DNA of 64,000 bases from an uncultured Sphingomonadaceae bacterium (GCA_947488845.1 CANLBM010000010.1:62001-126000), one strand, 5' to 3'; shown: positions 9,372 to 19,051, counted from the first letter of the stretch. The notes: a model not told the origin generated them from the letters alone. Numbers and translations are program-made.

Positions 9372-11645
9372 TCATTCGGCCTGCTCTTCTAAATAGGGGG
9401 CCAAAGGCAAGAGCACGGTAAAGCAAGCCCCTCCGTCACGACGATTCTCTCCGCCTATGTGACCGCCATGCCGCTCCATCACTTTGGCAACAAAATTCAG
9501 TCCCAGTCCGGCACCCTTTATTGATGAATGCGCCAAACTGTCGTCGCTGGCGAAACGCTCGAACAAATGGCCCAGCATTTCTTTTTTGATTCCGTCGCCT
9601 TGATCGGCAATCGCGACCGATACAAATGGCTGCCGGTCCAGTTCGGTCACCCGGATCATTATGGTCACGGTGCCACCGTCCGGACTATATTTAATAGCAT
9701 TGTCGATCAGATTGACGAACGAACGATAGAGGCTCGAGGGTTCGCCACTGACAAAGGCGCCCTCGGACTGGTCATCGACTTCGCACCGAATATCCCGCGC
9801 CTTGCCGAGGGGCCAAAGACTGTCATTGGCCTCTGCGACCAGTTCTGCGAGCAATATATCCTCTCCGGCAAATTCGCTGGCATCGATCCGTGCCAGGCCG
9901 ACAAAATTGTCTGCCAGCGCCAAGGTACGGCGCGCATGTCCTTCTATCCGGCCTGAGGTTTCATCGCCTTCCCTGCCGTCAAGAAGCGCCAGAATTGCCG
10001 CCTGCGGTGCACGCATATCATGGGAAAGCAGCTGCAGGACTTCTTCGCGTTGTTGTGCGGCATGGGCGACTTCGGTGATATCCGCGAGATAATGGATATG
10101 CCCCCTCAGCTTCCCGTCATCCGACAGTATCGGTGCACGGCGCATGGCAAAAATCTGGCCATCGAGAGATGTGAAGTCGACATAATCCTGTTTGGTCGGC
10201 CGGTTCGTCTGCTCAAGATATTCTTTGACCTCGTGAAGGCCATCGGGGGATACAAAGCGGTTGAGCATGTCGTCCAGCGCAAGATCCTGAGCCCCGTCTT
10301 CCATTCCGGCCTGCGCCAACCGGTTGACGAATTTCACCTTGCCGTCGAGATCGGTAATGAACATCGGGTCAGGGAGGTTGCTGAGGGCATCGGCGATGAA
10401 CCTTCGCAGATCACGAACATGGGAAATCGCATGGGTCAATTGCTCTGCCTGGCCGGTGATAACATCGACGGGGCCCAGTTCCGACCGCATGATCGGAATA
10501 TCGATTTTTGACCGGTGAAAATTCTGTAGTTCGTTATCCATGAAGTCGCTTGTCGCCTGCAATCGCCGCCATCCCCAAATGGGGTATACGAGGATCACGC
10601 CGACCAGAGCGGTTCCGGGCGCAAACCAGAGCGCGAATTGCATCAAGATGACGCTGGCCAGCAATATCGCCAATAGCAGCGCGAAAGAGACGATGATGGT
10701 CGTCCGGGGCCGCCACCGCCAGAACCCGATCAACAGGATCCAGACCGGCAGCAACGACAGTAGCAGTTGCAGCGGAAAAGGCATCGGCATGACAAAATCA
10801 TCGCGGCTCAAAGCCCCGTATAGATTTGCCATAATTTCAACTCCGGCGAGAGTTCCGCCATCACCGAGTGGAACCGGATATTGATCTCCCAAGCCGTTGG
10901 CAGTCGCCCCGATCAAAACAACCTTGCCCTCCAGAAACGCGCCGGGGACCTCCCCCTTGACCAATGCTGCATAAGAGACGGATTGATAGCCACCTCGCTG
11001 GGCAAACGGCATTAGCAATTTTCTGTCGCAATCTTGCAACCGATTATATGCGGGAGACGGTTTCCCGTGGACTGACCGATAGATTTCCTCGATCAGATGC
11101 GGCCATTCACTTCCCGACACCTTGTCGCCAAAGCACAAAGCTGCACGGCGAACGACTCCGTCGGTGTCGAAGACCAGATTCACTTGCCCCAATTCGTTGG
11201 CGGCGGCGCTGAAGATCTCAATCGGCCGTTTGACATCATATTCGGCACCATTGCTGCCGGGGAAAACGAAATGTAGTGGAAGGAACAGGTTGGGATTTCC
11301 TGCCATCGATCGGGCCAACTGCCTGTCGTCATCCGGATCACCGGCTTCGCTGAGCAGGATATCGAAACCGATCGCTGCAGGCTTGTCCTCGGCCAGTTGA
11401 TCGAACAGCTCTGCATGCCGTGTCCGGGGCCACGGCCATTTTCCAAAGGCGGCAAGACTGTCTTCATCAATCTTGACAATCAGGACGTCAGATTGAGGTA
11501 CCGGCCGGTCAATCGCGGACAGCTGGTCGTAGACCAGATTATCAAAGCGTGAGAGCCCGTCCCAATAGGTCAGGGCCGTCACCACGCAACATGCCAGCAA
11601 CGCCACGGCCAGCCATTCGAGACCCAATCGCTGACGCAGCCTCAT
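9372..11645 (-). CDS. CHASE2-domain sensor histidine kinase
   Basis: A 757-residue membrane kinase. After an N-terminal signal-anchor helix, an extracytoplasmic CHASE2 domain covers about residues 30-280 (VLIVKIDEDSLAAFGKWPWPR, GGTLAGVEIMANLYG). Three hydrophobic segments follow (about 290-360), then a PAS domain (FITDLDGKVKFVN) and a HisKA/HATPase core with SHDMRAPQ (phosphoacceptor His), NLIDNAIKYSPDGG and DQGDGIKKEM. CHASE2 is a known extracellular sensor domain of unknown ligand. It is the last gene of a three-gene operon after the OmpR-type regulator and the FecR/LysM protein, which are its likely partners. Confidence 0.92.
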   Translation of the reverse strand: MRLRQRLGLEWLAVALLACCVVTALTYWDGLSRFDNLVYDQLSAIDRPVPQSDVLIVKIDEDSLAAFGKWPWPRTRHAELFDQLAEDKPAAIGFDILLSEAGDPDDDRQLARSMAGNPNLFLPLHFVFPGSNGAEYDVKRPIEIFSAAANELGQVNLVFDTDGVVRRAALCFGDKVSGSEWPHLIEEIYRSVHGKPSPAYNRLQDCDRKLLMPFAQRGGYQSVSYAALVKGEVPGAFLEGKVVLIGATANGLGDQYPVPLGDGGTLAGVEIMANLYGALSRDDFVMPMPFPLQLLLSLLPVWILLIGFWRWRPRTTIIVSFALLLAILLASVILMQFALWFAPGTALVGVILVYPIWGWRRLQATSDFMDNELQNFHRSKIDIPIMRSELGPVDVITGQAEQLTHAISHVRDLRRFIADALSNLPDPMFITDLDGKVKFVNRLAQAGMEDGAQDLALDDMLNRFVSPDGLHEVKEYLEQTNRPTKQDYVDFTSLDGQIFAMRRAPILSDDGKLRGHIHYLADITEVAHAAQQREEVLQLLSHDMRAPQAAILALLDGREGDETSGRIEGHARRTLALADNFVGLARIDASEFAGEDILLAELVAEANDSLWPLGKARDIRCEVDDQSEGAFVSGEPSSLYRSFVNLIDNAIKYSPDGGTVTIMIRVTELDRQPFVSVAIADQGDGIKKEMLGHLFERFASDDSLAHSSIKGAGLGLNFVAKVMERHGGHIGGENRRDGGACFTVLLPLAPYLEEQAE

Positions 11646-11694
11646 CGGTGGTCATACCTCCGCGAAAAATTGATCAAGGTTCGAACCTGGACAG

Positions 11695-13062
11695 CTAGTT
11701 GGCCACGGTCAGTTTTTCAAAATCGGTCCATTTTTCGATCGCTTCCCGATCTTCCGGATCGCTGGAGAACTGAGTCACACCGACGCGCCAATAATATTCC
11801 CCGTCGGGAAGCTCAGACAAGGTGACAGTGTCCGTCAAGAGACCCGCTTCGTCAAGAATTGGAATAGCCGTTTTGCTGTCCTTCAGGATCTGCAATCGGT
11901 AGAATCTTTGCCCCTCCCCTGCACCGAACCATCTGAACCGATAACCGAAATTGCCAGTATCCGCACTACCGCCTAACGTACTAAGCTGCCGCTTGAAGCT
12001 ATATGTTGCAGGCATGCCTTCAAATCCATCGGCAGCCAGCGCGGAAAGCTTCGCGTAATAGCGCCCGTTGGGAATTGCTTCCAGGCCGATCTCCGTCCCC
12101 TGCTCCTGTACTTCCGCGACAAGATCGACGAATCCTGCATCTGACGCAATAATCATGCGATGACCAATGGCGGAATCGCGTGGTACAACCGCAAACTGCA
12201 ATTCCTCCTCGGACTGCACTTTGGCAGGGTTCAACAGTTCCGGTGGAGGCAGCAATTCTGCCTTGGCAAGCGCTCCAGTCACCGTCGCCGCCGCGCCCGT
12301 GCCTGCAGGTATCGACACCATGGTGCCGCTCCCGAGGCTCTGCCCTGCCGTCACGACCACTTCGCCCTCTACTGTTTCGGAAAAGGCGGTTCCCGTTATT
12401 TCATCGACCCGGGTGCGATAGTCTGTACCGCGAACAGCGGAAACCGCGACCGGAGTACGGACACGGTAACGGTCAGCTTTCTTTTGCAACGGCGCAACTT
12501 TCGAGCGGATGCGGCCTTTGTCGACAGCAATTTCATAATCCATGCTGTCGGTCAGCAATATGTGCCGCAGGCGGGTTATTCTTACCTGACTATTCGATGG
12601 CAGAGAGATGCGTGATCCGTCTTCCAGTTCCAGCGTCAGGAAACTCCGTGCTGCTGTCTTGATCTGGCTGCCTTCAGCAACGCTCAGTCCTTGAACAGGC
12701 GTCAGATCCCGACCACCGGTCGCAATCGAAATATCGCCCCGGAACGCGCTCAGGCTGGCCTTGCTCGGCCGATATTTTAACCGATTGACTGGAATACGAA
12801 GGGACTTTCCGACAGGAATTTGTCGTGGATTGGCAATGCGATTGATGCGCTGAACCGCGACATAGTCCGACTGCTTGCGAAGATATTTGTCAGCGAGACC
12901 AAATAAGGTGTCACCGCGCTTGAAGACATAGACAATCTCTTCCGTCTCGGAGCTTTTTTGAGCGATGGCTTCGTTGGGTATAACGGCCACCGTCATAATT
13001 AGAAAGCCGGCCAAACAGCACGCACCCGATGATCGAAACAGTTCCCGGAAGTCTTCAAACAC
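11695..13062 (-). CDS. LysM and FecR domain periplasmic protein
   Basis: A 455-residue exported protein with a hydrophobic signal (about residues 14-34). It has one LysM peptidoglycan-binding repeat (about 43-95: YVFKRGDTLFGLADKYL, NPRQIPVGKSLRIP), then a FecR-like beta domain (about 110-220: GSQIKTAARSFLTLELEDGSRI, AVSAVRGTDYRT), and a C-terminal part with two fibronectin-like segments ending in GEYYWRVGVTQF. It lies between a response regulator (2-bp gap) and a CHASE2 kinase. It could present a cell wall or envelope signal to the kinase; that is an inference from operon structure. Confidence 0.87.
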   Translation of the reverse strand: MFEDFRELFRSSGACCLAGFLIMTVAVIPNEAIAQKSSETEEIVYVFKRGDTLFGLADKYLRKQSDYVAVQRINRIANPRQIPVGKSLRIPVNRLKYRPSKASLSAFRGDISIATGGRDLTPVQGLSVAEGSQIKTAARSFLTLELEDGSRISLPSNSQVRITRLRHILLTDSMDYEIAVDKGRIRSKVAPLQKKADRYRVRTPVAVSAVRGTDYRTRVDEITGTAFSETVEGEVVVTAGQSLGSGTMVSIPAGTGAAATVTGALAKAELLPPPELLNPAKVQSEEELQFAVVPRDSAIGHRMIIASDAGFVDLVAEVQEQGTEIGLEAIPNGRYYAKLSALAADGFEGMPATYSFKRQLSTLGGSADTGNFGYRFRWFGAGEGQRFYRLQILKDSKTAIPILDEAGLLTDTVTLSELPDGEYYWRVGVTQFSSDPEDREAIEKWTDFEKLTVAN

Positions 13063-13064
13063 TA

Positions 13065-13760
13065 TTAGCCTCCGTTGCTAAGCGTCTCCAATCTGTAGCC
13101 ATAGCCGAAAACCGTAAAAATTCGAAACCCGTTTTCGGGTTTCAGCGCAAGCTTGGCCCGAATACGCGAAACATGCATGTCGAGGGTCCGGGTTGCGAGA
13201 TGGGCATTGGTCCGCCAAACGGTTTCCATAATATATCGCCGTGACAGGGTCCGGTCGCGATTGCGGAACATCAGATCGGCAAGCTCAAATTCCTTGGCGG
13301 TCAGGGCAATGTCTTTTCCGCCATGCCTGACCGTCTGTTCAATGCGGTTGAGCAGATAATCTCCATACTCAGCCGTCGGCTCCATCGCCGATGCACCAAC
13401 ATTCCTGCGCAACAGGGCATTGATGCGGGCAGCTATGACATTTTTATCTTCCGGCTTTGTTATATAATCATCTGCTCCGGCATTCAGTGCATCGCTGACA
13501 TCCTGCTTGGCAGTCCTGCTGGTCATCATGATCACCGGCGGCCGATCCTCGACCGCGCCGTCCATCCATTCCAAAATCTGCATGCCGGTCTTGCCTGGCA
13601 TGTTCCAGTCGAGAATGACGAGGTCAAACGTGTCCCGCAACAAGGCGTTGGTAAGAGAGGTACCATCGCTGTAGCCCGAATAGACATAGCCCAGCGCCTC
13701 GACTATTTTACCCAAAAAGTCGATAATCTCCGGATCGTCATCGGCTATCGCTATACGCAT
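13065..13760 (-). CDS. OmpR/PhoB-type response regulator
   Basis: A 231-residue transcriptional regulator. The receiver domain (about residues 1-118) has the DDD acidic cluster, phosphoacceptor Asp51 in VILDWNMPG, and Lys in YITKPED. A winged-helix Trans_reg_C domain follows (about 130-228: LTAKEFELADLMFRNRDRTLSR, TRTLDMHVSRIRAKL). It is the first gene of the operon with the LysM/FecR protein and CHASE2 kinase, so it is the presumed cognate output of that kinase. Confidence 0.93.
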   Translation of the reverse strand: MRIAIADDDPEIIDFLGKIVEALGYVYSGYSDGTSLTNALLRDTFDLVILDWNMPGKTGMQILEWMDGAVEDRPPVIMMTSRTAKQDVSDALNAGADDYITKPEDKNVIAARINALLRRNVGASAMEPTAEYGDYLLNRIEQTVRHGGKDIALTAKEFELADLMFRNRDRTLSRRYIMETVWRTNAHLATRTLDMHVSRIRAKLALKPENGFRIFTVFGYGYRLETLSNGG

Positions 13761-14116
13761 TTCAATTCTCCTAGCGGTGGTCCGGCGCCATTGCTGCGAA
13801 CACTGCGTCTTCAGGTGACTCTATGATTTGCGTTTTACTATCAAATGGAGAAGTTTTACCAGAATTACGACTACAGATTTACAAGCATTTACATCTAAGA
13901 AAATAAACTTCTTGAAAGGGTTATCTAAAGAGATAGGTGAAATAATCTAAAGTTATAGAGGGGAGCCGCCGCCCCTGTAATTATAATGTAACGTTGGTTA
14001 GGTTGGCGGAATCCCAATCCAGATTTTACGCCAAGCTCTTAACTTGGACGCCTCCATTTCGTTCAACCCTGCTGCACTTGCCAAAACAGGATACCACGAC
14101 GGGGGTGCCTCACGCT
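13761..14116. other. intergenic region left of integrase fossil
   Basis: About 350 bp without a supported gene. It holds the presumed promoter of the minus-strand regulator operon in an AT-rich stretch (about 13830-13960). It also has a short GGGG/CCCC hairpin around 13960-13976. No convincing attachment site, tRNA or small RNA was seen. Confidence 0.4.
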
Positions 14117-14595
14117 ATGCGCCATATCCTAAATTTAGGCAGCACACACATTGAATATATTCCTACGCCGACAGAACCGATTACTCGATGGCAAGCCTTG
14201 CCGACTATGCCTTTCTCTGAAAGCGACCAGCCTGTGACACGCCCGGATATCGCCGCCGGCGCTTAGGTTGATCTGTAAAAGCGTTGTGATGAAAATGTCC
14301 GCAGATTTCGCCCGGGGTGGTCTGGCCACAATGAAACGAAGGAAAATATTTGCCAAAAATGCCGATTGAACTCGGCCGGGCGAAAATGGTGCGCGCCAAT
14401 TCGCGGATCGTCGGTGCCGACGATCATGATGACATTGAGCAGGTGCTGGCGTTACGGCTGGATGCCGCCGAGCTCTGTAAGCTTGTCGCCTATTTTGATG
14501 CGGATCAGGAGGATGAATCCATCCTCCTGATGATCTTGCCGGTTTTGGTGAACTGGCCTCGGCATGACGGAGCGACCAGGTCCCAACAGTTTGAA
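14117..14595 (+). pseudogene. decayed 5' fragment of a tyrosine integrase gene
   Basis: Read in three successive frames, this segment aligns almost without gaps to residues 1 to about 150 of the intact integrase at 22171-24156. It begins ATG at 14117 (MRHILNLG versus MCGIQNVT). It then continues in another frame from 14160 (LRRQNRLLDGKPCRL versus YRRLIRLGLDKPFRL; PALRLICKSVVMKM versus PALTLICERVAMNM), with an in-frame TGA at 14235-14237. From about 14350 it shifts again (MVRANSRI then DDHDDIEQVLALRLDAAE versus MHANLHI then EDHDDIDKALSLRLGASE). It stops resembling the integrase near 14595, just before the pilin gene. There are two frameshifts and one stop, so it is not functional. The catalytic domain is absent. 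Confidence 0.85.
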
Positions 14596-14671
14596 CTTTT
14601 GTCCGAAGCGAGAGCGAAACCGTCCGGATCAACGACGCTCGAGGCGCAACGGATCAAAGATCAATCGAGAA

Positions 14672-15091
14672 TCAGATCGCAATCGCAGCGACCTGAAATT
14701 CATCCGTATCAAAGCCGTCGTCACCAAATTGTACCGAAAGTGCGCGCGTCTGAATTTTCGGCCCGGTCGCGCCGCGGATTGAGGCAAAACCGGATCCATC
14801 CAGTGTAACACGTTCATTCCCGATGTTCACCGTAACTCCCCGCAGGCTATTGGGGCTATAGCGGACCTCAAGGTGGTAGCCGTTGGGTGCGTTGCAATAT
14901 TCCCTCAATTCACCCAAACGAACAATATTGTCGTTAAAAGCAATTCCGGTGGGATTATAACCTACTGTGCACGAAACAGGAACAGTGGCTCGTAAATTGA
15001 AAACCATTGAATCGCTTGCGATTGCTGCCGATGCCGTCCCCGTTGCTACAACTATCATTGCTGCGAGCATGCCAGTCAGTTTCTTGACCAT
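14672..15091 (-). CDS. secreted pilin-like protein (spore coat U type, putative)
   Basis: A 139-residue protein with a clear signal peptide (MVKKLTGMLAAMIVVATGTASA). The mature part starts with a beta-rich sequence (VFNLRATVPVSCTVGY) whose first Cys pairs plausibly with the Cys in LREYCNAPNGYHLEV. That pattern recalls one half of SCPU/archaic pilus subunits. It is separated by about 350 bp from the tip-like gene and lacks the usual C-terminal GTYTDTLTVTV-like strand, so membership of the pilus is tentative. It lies next to the integrase fossil. Confidence 0.6.
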   Translation of the reverse strand: MVKKLTGMLAAMIVVATGTASAAIASDSMVFNLRATVPVSCTVGYNPTGIAFNDNIVRLGELREYCNAPNGYHLEVRYSPNSLRGVTVNIGNERVTLDGSGFASIRGATGPKIQTRALSVQFGDDGFDTDEFQVAAIAI

Positions 15092-15442
15092 TACTTTGCC
15101 TAACTTTCGTTTCTGATAAACGTGTTCTGGCAGAAGCAGTTGAAAGTAACGTCAATGGTTAGAGTTAACAGCCCGTTCACTAATCGAAGGCGCTTGAAAT
15201 GATTTCCTATTTGGTAAGATTACTTGGGCCTCGAGCCTCATTGAGGAGAGTTCTGATCCATATCAGCACCAATCAACATTTTTCGATCACCGGTTCCGAT
15301 AGGCGCACAGGTTCTTGAATCTCACACTAAAGCCGAGCTATTGACAATCCGTTGCTGTTGCAGCGACAGATTCTGAAAACCGCCCTGTTCATCGCGCCGA
15401 AGTAGTTTTCACAAGGTAGGCAGACGATCCACCAAAGACTGT
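15092..15442. other. intergenic region between pilus genes
   Basis: About 350 bp between the last gene of the pilus operon and the lone pilin-like gene downstream. No open frame, RNA or repeat is convincing. A TTGACG-like element near 15145 (minus strand) could begin a promoter for the 15091 gene, but the match is weak. Confidence 0.35.
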
Positions 15443-16366
15443 TTATCGTGCAGTGACCGATACAGACAACACATCACTGTAAACTCCGGCACGCCGGTTC
15501 GATACATCACCGATGATAAATTGGAACGGCAAGATATCGAGACTATTTTGAGACCTGGCCGAACGCGAGGATCCAGAAGAACTTGAAAGCGTTTCTACAC
15601 CATTGAGGTTAAAGCTCTTATTATCGATGACCACTGAGTAGGGAACAAACCACTGGCTTGAACCGAGACGGAGCCGCCCGGAATTTGCAGAGGATACACT
15701 GATGTCATATTCAGCAGTGCTGCGGACGTGAAGTTGCAGCTGTGTCGGTGAAGCCCCTTCCTTCAACTCGCCCAGCTTCACGACCGCCTGGCCGTTGTTC
15801 ATCCGATACGCGCCAGCAAGACCGATACGCACGGACGGTAAAACGGTGACGCCAAGCACAATATCGGTGCCCATGAGAGACCGGAAATTCCTGTCCTGTG
15901 CTTCCAGCGTCACCCGTTGTGTGAATATCCCTGCATTGCGCACATCCTCGGGGTTAGCGACGAGCTTATATAGCATCGAGCGCGACTCCTTCGGTTGAAG
16001 CACTACTTCCCGCTGAGACGATATGCGCTGGGTCCGTCCGGACCGCGGCGTCACGTCCTGTGTGTCAGTCAGGTTCAACAGTGCATATCCGACTGGCTTT
16101 CCGGTGCCCTTTGACAGTCCGAAGGGAGGTTCGCTAAGGTCAAACAATGGCATGAAGCGACACTCCGCCCCACCTTCATTGACAAAAGTTACGCTGAACG
16201 TGCCTTCTGGCAATGCCTCTGCAAACGGATCATAGCCGGTTATTATCCAGCTTGCGGGAGCCGGATTGATGCGAAGTTGACAGTCCGTTCCCTGCACGGC
16301 TCCAGTTTGCGCCAAGGCAGGTGCGGCCAAGGACGCTGCAACGAAAGTCAAAAATGGGCGCAGCAT
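15443..16366 (-). CDS. two-domain pilus tip/adhesin-like protein of the archaic chaperone-usher cluster
   Basis: A 307-residue exported protein (signal MLRPFLTFVAASLAAPALA). The N-terminal half (about 25-170) is beta-rich with two Cys. The C-terminal half (about 175-307) ends in a strand typical of donor-strand pilus subunits (GVYSDVLSVSVTAR) and carries FQFIIGDVSNRRAG. As the gene right after the usher, it occupies the usual position of the tip adhesin in Csu-like operons. A Ser-rich stretch (about 262-275) may be a flexible loop. Binding specificity is unknown. Confidence 0.72.
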   Translation of the reverse strand: MLRPFLTFVAASLAAPALAQTGAVQGTDCQLRINPAPASWIITGYDPFAEALPEGTFSVTFVNEGGAECRFMPLFDLSEPPFGLSKGTGKPVGYALLNLTDTQDVTPRSGRTQRISSQREVVLQPKESRSMLYKLVANPEDVRNAGIFTQRVTLEAQDRNFRSLMGTDIVLGVTVLPSVRIGLAGAYRMNNGQAVVKLGELKEGASPTQLQLHVRSTAEYDISVSSANSGRLRLGSSQWFVPYSVVIDNKSFNLNGVETLSSSSGSSRSARSQNSLDILPFQFIIGDVSNRRAGVYSDVLSVSVTAR

Positions 16367-16375
16367 GGGAGTCTC

Positions 16376-19051
16376 CTATTTTTTCATACCCGGCTTGACG
16401 ATGCCGAGATTGACAAGTCCATCGGTTTCGGCCGGTACTGTAAATTCAAAGCTCTTGTCGATCGTGCCGTTCGGGCCATAAGTTTCAACCAGATAGCGCC
16501 TTCCCGGCAGCAAATTGGCAATCGCGAACCGTCCGACCGAATTGGTAAAGAAGGACAATGGTTGCGGACTATCGCCTTCCTCCACGTCGAGCAGGGTCGT
16601 TCGGCCACCGATCAGCGAGACCGGCTTGTCATCCGTCAGCATCAGCGTACCCATGGCGGTAACGAATGCATCGGTACCGATGCGCGCTGCATAGCCGCTC
16701 TTGTAAGCGGGATAGACGCGAAACACGCCAGAACCAACATCATAGCCAGTGGGCGGATCTTCAACATCATATTGCACCGATTGGGTGGAATAAGAACCGA
16801 GGAAATTGTTGACCGCCGACCCCAGGGCTCCGCTGCGACTGATATAATTATTCTCGGAGATCGACTGTCCGGCGACAACGCTGCGGTCACCTAGATTCTC
16901 GTGAGCGGACAACAGCATGAAGCTGTCGTTGATCCGTCGACCAATGCCGAACATCCCGTCAGCAAACGCCAAAGTAGTACCCACCCGAACGGATGTCGCA
17001 TTTACAGCACCGAAATCGGAGATGCTGGGACCAAAGCTGGCATGGCTGATCGAAGCGTCGAAGCGGTTTGCGCTATATGCGGCATAGCCTTGCGCACGCG
17101 CGTTATTATTTTCTTCCGCGACGACCGCGCCAAAACCGACGCTGTTTAGCTGGTTGAGACCGCTTTGGTTGTAGGAAACTTCCTTGAGATCATCACGGCT
17201 TTCATATCGTGCTTCGGCCCGGCGACGGTAATCTGGCTGGAATACCAGACCGACACTGACGCTGAACCCATCGGCACGCGACAACCCCGAAGAAAATTTC
17301 GCATAATCAACGCCCGCCCTGAAAGTCCATTCCCGATTCAAGCGATAATAGCCTGTCGTTCCAAGACGATAGCTATCGCCGCGTCCATTCCGGCCTTTGA
17401 GATAAGTTGCGGTGGAAGTTGTCAGAAATTTCATTGAGAACTGACGTGTATATTGCCCCGACAAAGAAACAGACGTTGTGTTAATTCCATCCAAATTGTT
17501 TAGCGTCGCAAACTTGGGTGATATATAATCTGCCCTGAGCGTGAAGCTGTCCGACAACCCGCTGCGGTCAAAGAAATGCTCGTAGCTGAACCCGCCTGCA
17601 AAGCCCTGTCCGGCGGTTTCGGAGTTACTACCCCCGGCATCCAGTAATATACGTCCGCCGTTACCCAGTACGAACTGGGTCTGGCCGGTCAGCGTTTGCA
17701 CATCCTTACTTGCTTGAAGGCCAACGCCAATTGCAGGCGCGTTTATAAAAGCTTTGCGAAAAAAACCGCTAAAAGCTGCCGGCCCCCGATAATCGGGAGC
17801 CCGGCCAAACCGCCTGCTCGTCGGGCCAATATATGCCCCATATTCGAAATCACCGGGATCGAGATCGATCGGGTCAAGATATTGCTGATAAGAAAGGTTC
17901 TGAACCGCGCCGCTATTGTCGGTGATCTGAATATCGATATCATTGCTGCCGGCAATCAGCGGCAATGAGCTGAAATCATAGCGCCCGGGCTGGAGGCGAA
18001 TCTCTCTGTATAGCGAACCATTACGCAAGAAGCGGACCGTTGAATCGCGCTGCACAATGAGTTGGCGGTTGGACTGCAAAATAGCGGAGCGGAAGGAGTT
18101 GAACCGGCGCTTTTGGCGTACCACACCAATACCGCCCATCGAGACAAACGCCTGCTGGCCCCGAATTTCAGGGTCCAAATCACCCAGAAACCAACGACGA
18201 TATTCTTCGGGTTGGTCGTAAACCAACCGCGCATAGTTGCGCGAAAACTTATAGGAATCCTCGGTCAGACCAAAACTCTGCCCCAGTTGCGCGTCGCCTT
18301 CAAAAACTACCGAGCCTAAGCGCACGGCCCCGTCGAAATTGATAGTTGGCGGATCAATCTGGGAGCCCTCCCAAACATATGTTCCTGCGGCACTCAAGTT
18401 CAGAAAAGCGGAAAAACCGGCCGGCTCCAGAGAGATATCATTGATGTCGTCACGGGGCGGGGCGAATAAATTCTCTGTCGCTCGTTGTTCCGGCGATACA
18501 TCGACGACCACAACGGCCAAACTGCTCGGATCATAGGTAAGCTGCACACCCGTCATCTCGAGATTTTCGGGGCCAAAGTAAGGCAGCAGGCTTAGTTTTG
18601 ACGAAAGATCACTGTGGGCATCTTCGTTTAGGATCGGAAGCATCAGCGAAAGGAATGTTTCCGATTCAATCTGGAAACGGTCGTCGGCGGTCAAAATAAG
18701 CGGCACGTCACCGAGACTGCGACTCTGGAATGTCAGCGGCGCCGTCATCTCGATATCGCGGTCGTAAGGGTTGATATCTGGACGACCATGGGCCCCGATA
18801 GGATATTGCGGCTGAACCGGTGTCGCTGGCTCCGGCGGTTTGGGATCCGATGGGGTTCCGTTTGGAAGCGGAATGGTTACCGGCGGGCTTACATGTGGGG
18901 CCTGCTGTGTGCGATCACGCGTATTCGGCAGCGGGATCGATACCTGTGCGAGCAATCCAACCGACCACAATGGGACCGACACCTGCGCGATGGCACTGCC
19001 CGACCACAAGGCCACGGGCGCCACGGAGCAAAAGAGATAGCCGGCTTTCAC
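16376..19051 (-). CDS. outer-membrane usher of archaic chaperone-usher pili
   Basis: An 891-residue FimD/PapC-family protein that would form the outer-membrane pore and order the subunits. The middle is usher-like: GDLDPEIRGQQAFVSMGGIGV, TVRFLRNGSLYREIRLQPGRYDFSSLP, and YSTQSVQYDVEDPPTGYDVG, followed by plug/CTD-like segments (SLIGGRTTLLDVEEGD, NLLPGRRYLVETYG). The N-terminus is unusual: after a signal peptide there are about 60 Pro/Thr/Gln-rich residues containing a near-repeat (VSVPLWSVGLLAQVSIPLP). Its start overlaps the chaperone stop by 4 bp (ATGA). Confidence 0.85.
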   Translation of the reverse strand: MKAGYLFCSVAPVALWSGSAIAQVSVPLWSVGLLAQVSIPLPNTRDRTQQAPHVSPPVTIPLPNGTPSDPKPPEPATPVQPQYPIGAHGRPDINPYDRDIEMTAPLTFQSRSLGDVPLILTADDRFQIESETFLSLMLPILNEDAHSDLSSKLSLLPYFGPENLEMTGVQLTYDPSSLAVVVVDVSPEQRATENLFAPPRDDINDISLEPAGFSAFLNLSAAGTYVWEGSQIDPPTINFDGAVRLGSVVFEGDAQLGQSFGLTEDSYKFSRNYARLVYDQPEEYRRWFLGDLDPEIRGQQAFVSMGGIGVVRQKRRFNSFRSAILQSNRQLIVQRDSTVRFLRNGSLYREIRLQPGRYDFSSLPLIAGSNDIDIQITDNSGAVQNLSYQQYLDPIDLDPGDFEYGAYIGPTSRRFGRAPDYRGPAAFSGFFRKAFINAPAIGVGLQASKDVQTLTGQTQFVLGNGGRILLDAGGSNSETAGQGFAGGFSYEHFFDRSGLSDSFTLRADYISPKFATLNNLDGINTTSVSLSGQYTRQFSMKFLTTSTATYLKGRNGRGDSYRLGTTGYYRLNREWTFRAGVDYAKFSSGLSRADGFSVSVGLVFQPDYRRRAEARYESRDDLKEVSYNQSGLNQLNSVGFGAVVAEENNNARAQGYAAYSANRFDASISHASFGPSISDFGAVNATSVRVGTTLAFADGMFGIGRRINDSFMLLSAHENLGDRSVVAGQSISENNYISRSGALGSAVNNFLGSYSTQSVQYDVEDPPTGYDVGSGVFRVYPAYKSGYAARIGTDAFVTAMGTLMLTDDKPVSLIGGRTTLLDVEEGDSPQPLSFFTNSVGRFAIANLLPGRRYLVETYGPNGTIDKSFEFTVPAETDGLVNLGIVKPGMKK

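Noticed and set aside
13994..14266. 90-residue open frame read as a gene
   Set aside because: Its second half is one frame of the integrase fossil and the first half has no ribosome site or recognisable sequence.
14350..14808. 152-residue open frame read as a gene
   Set aside because: The first ~80 residues are integrase remnant and the rest runs antisense through the pilin-like gene.
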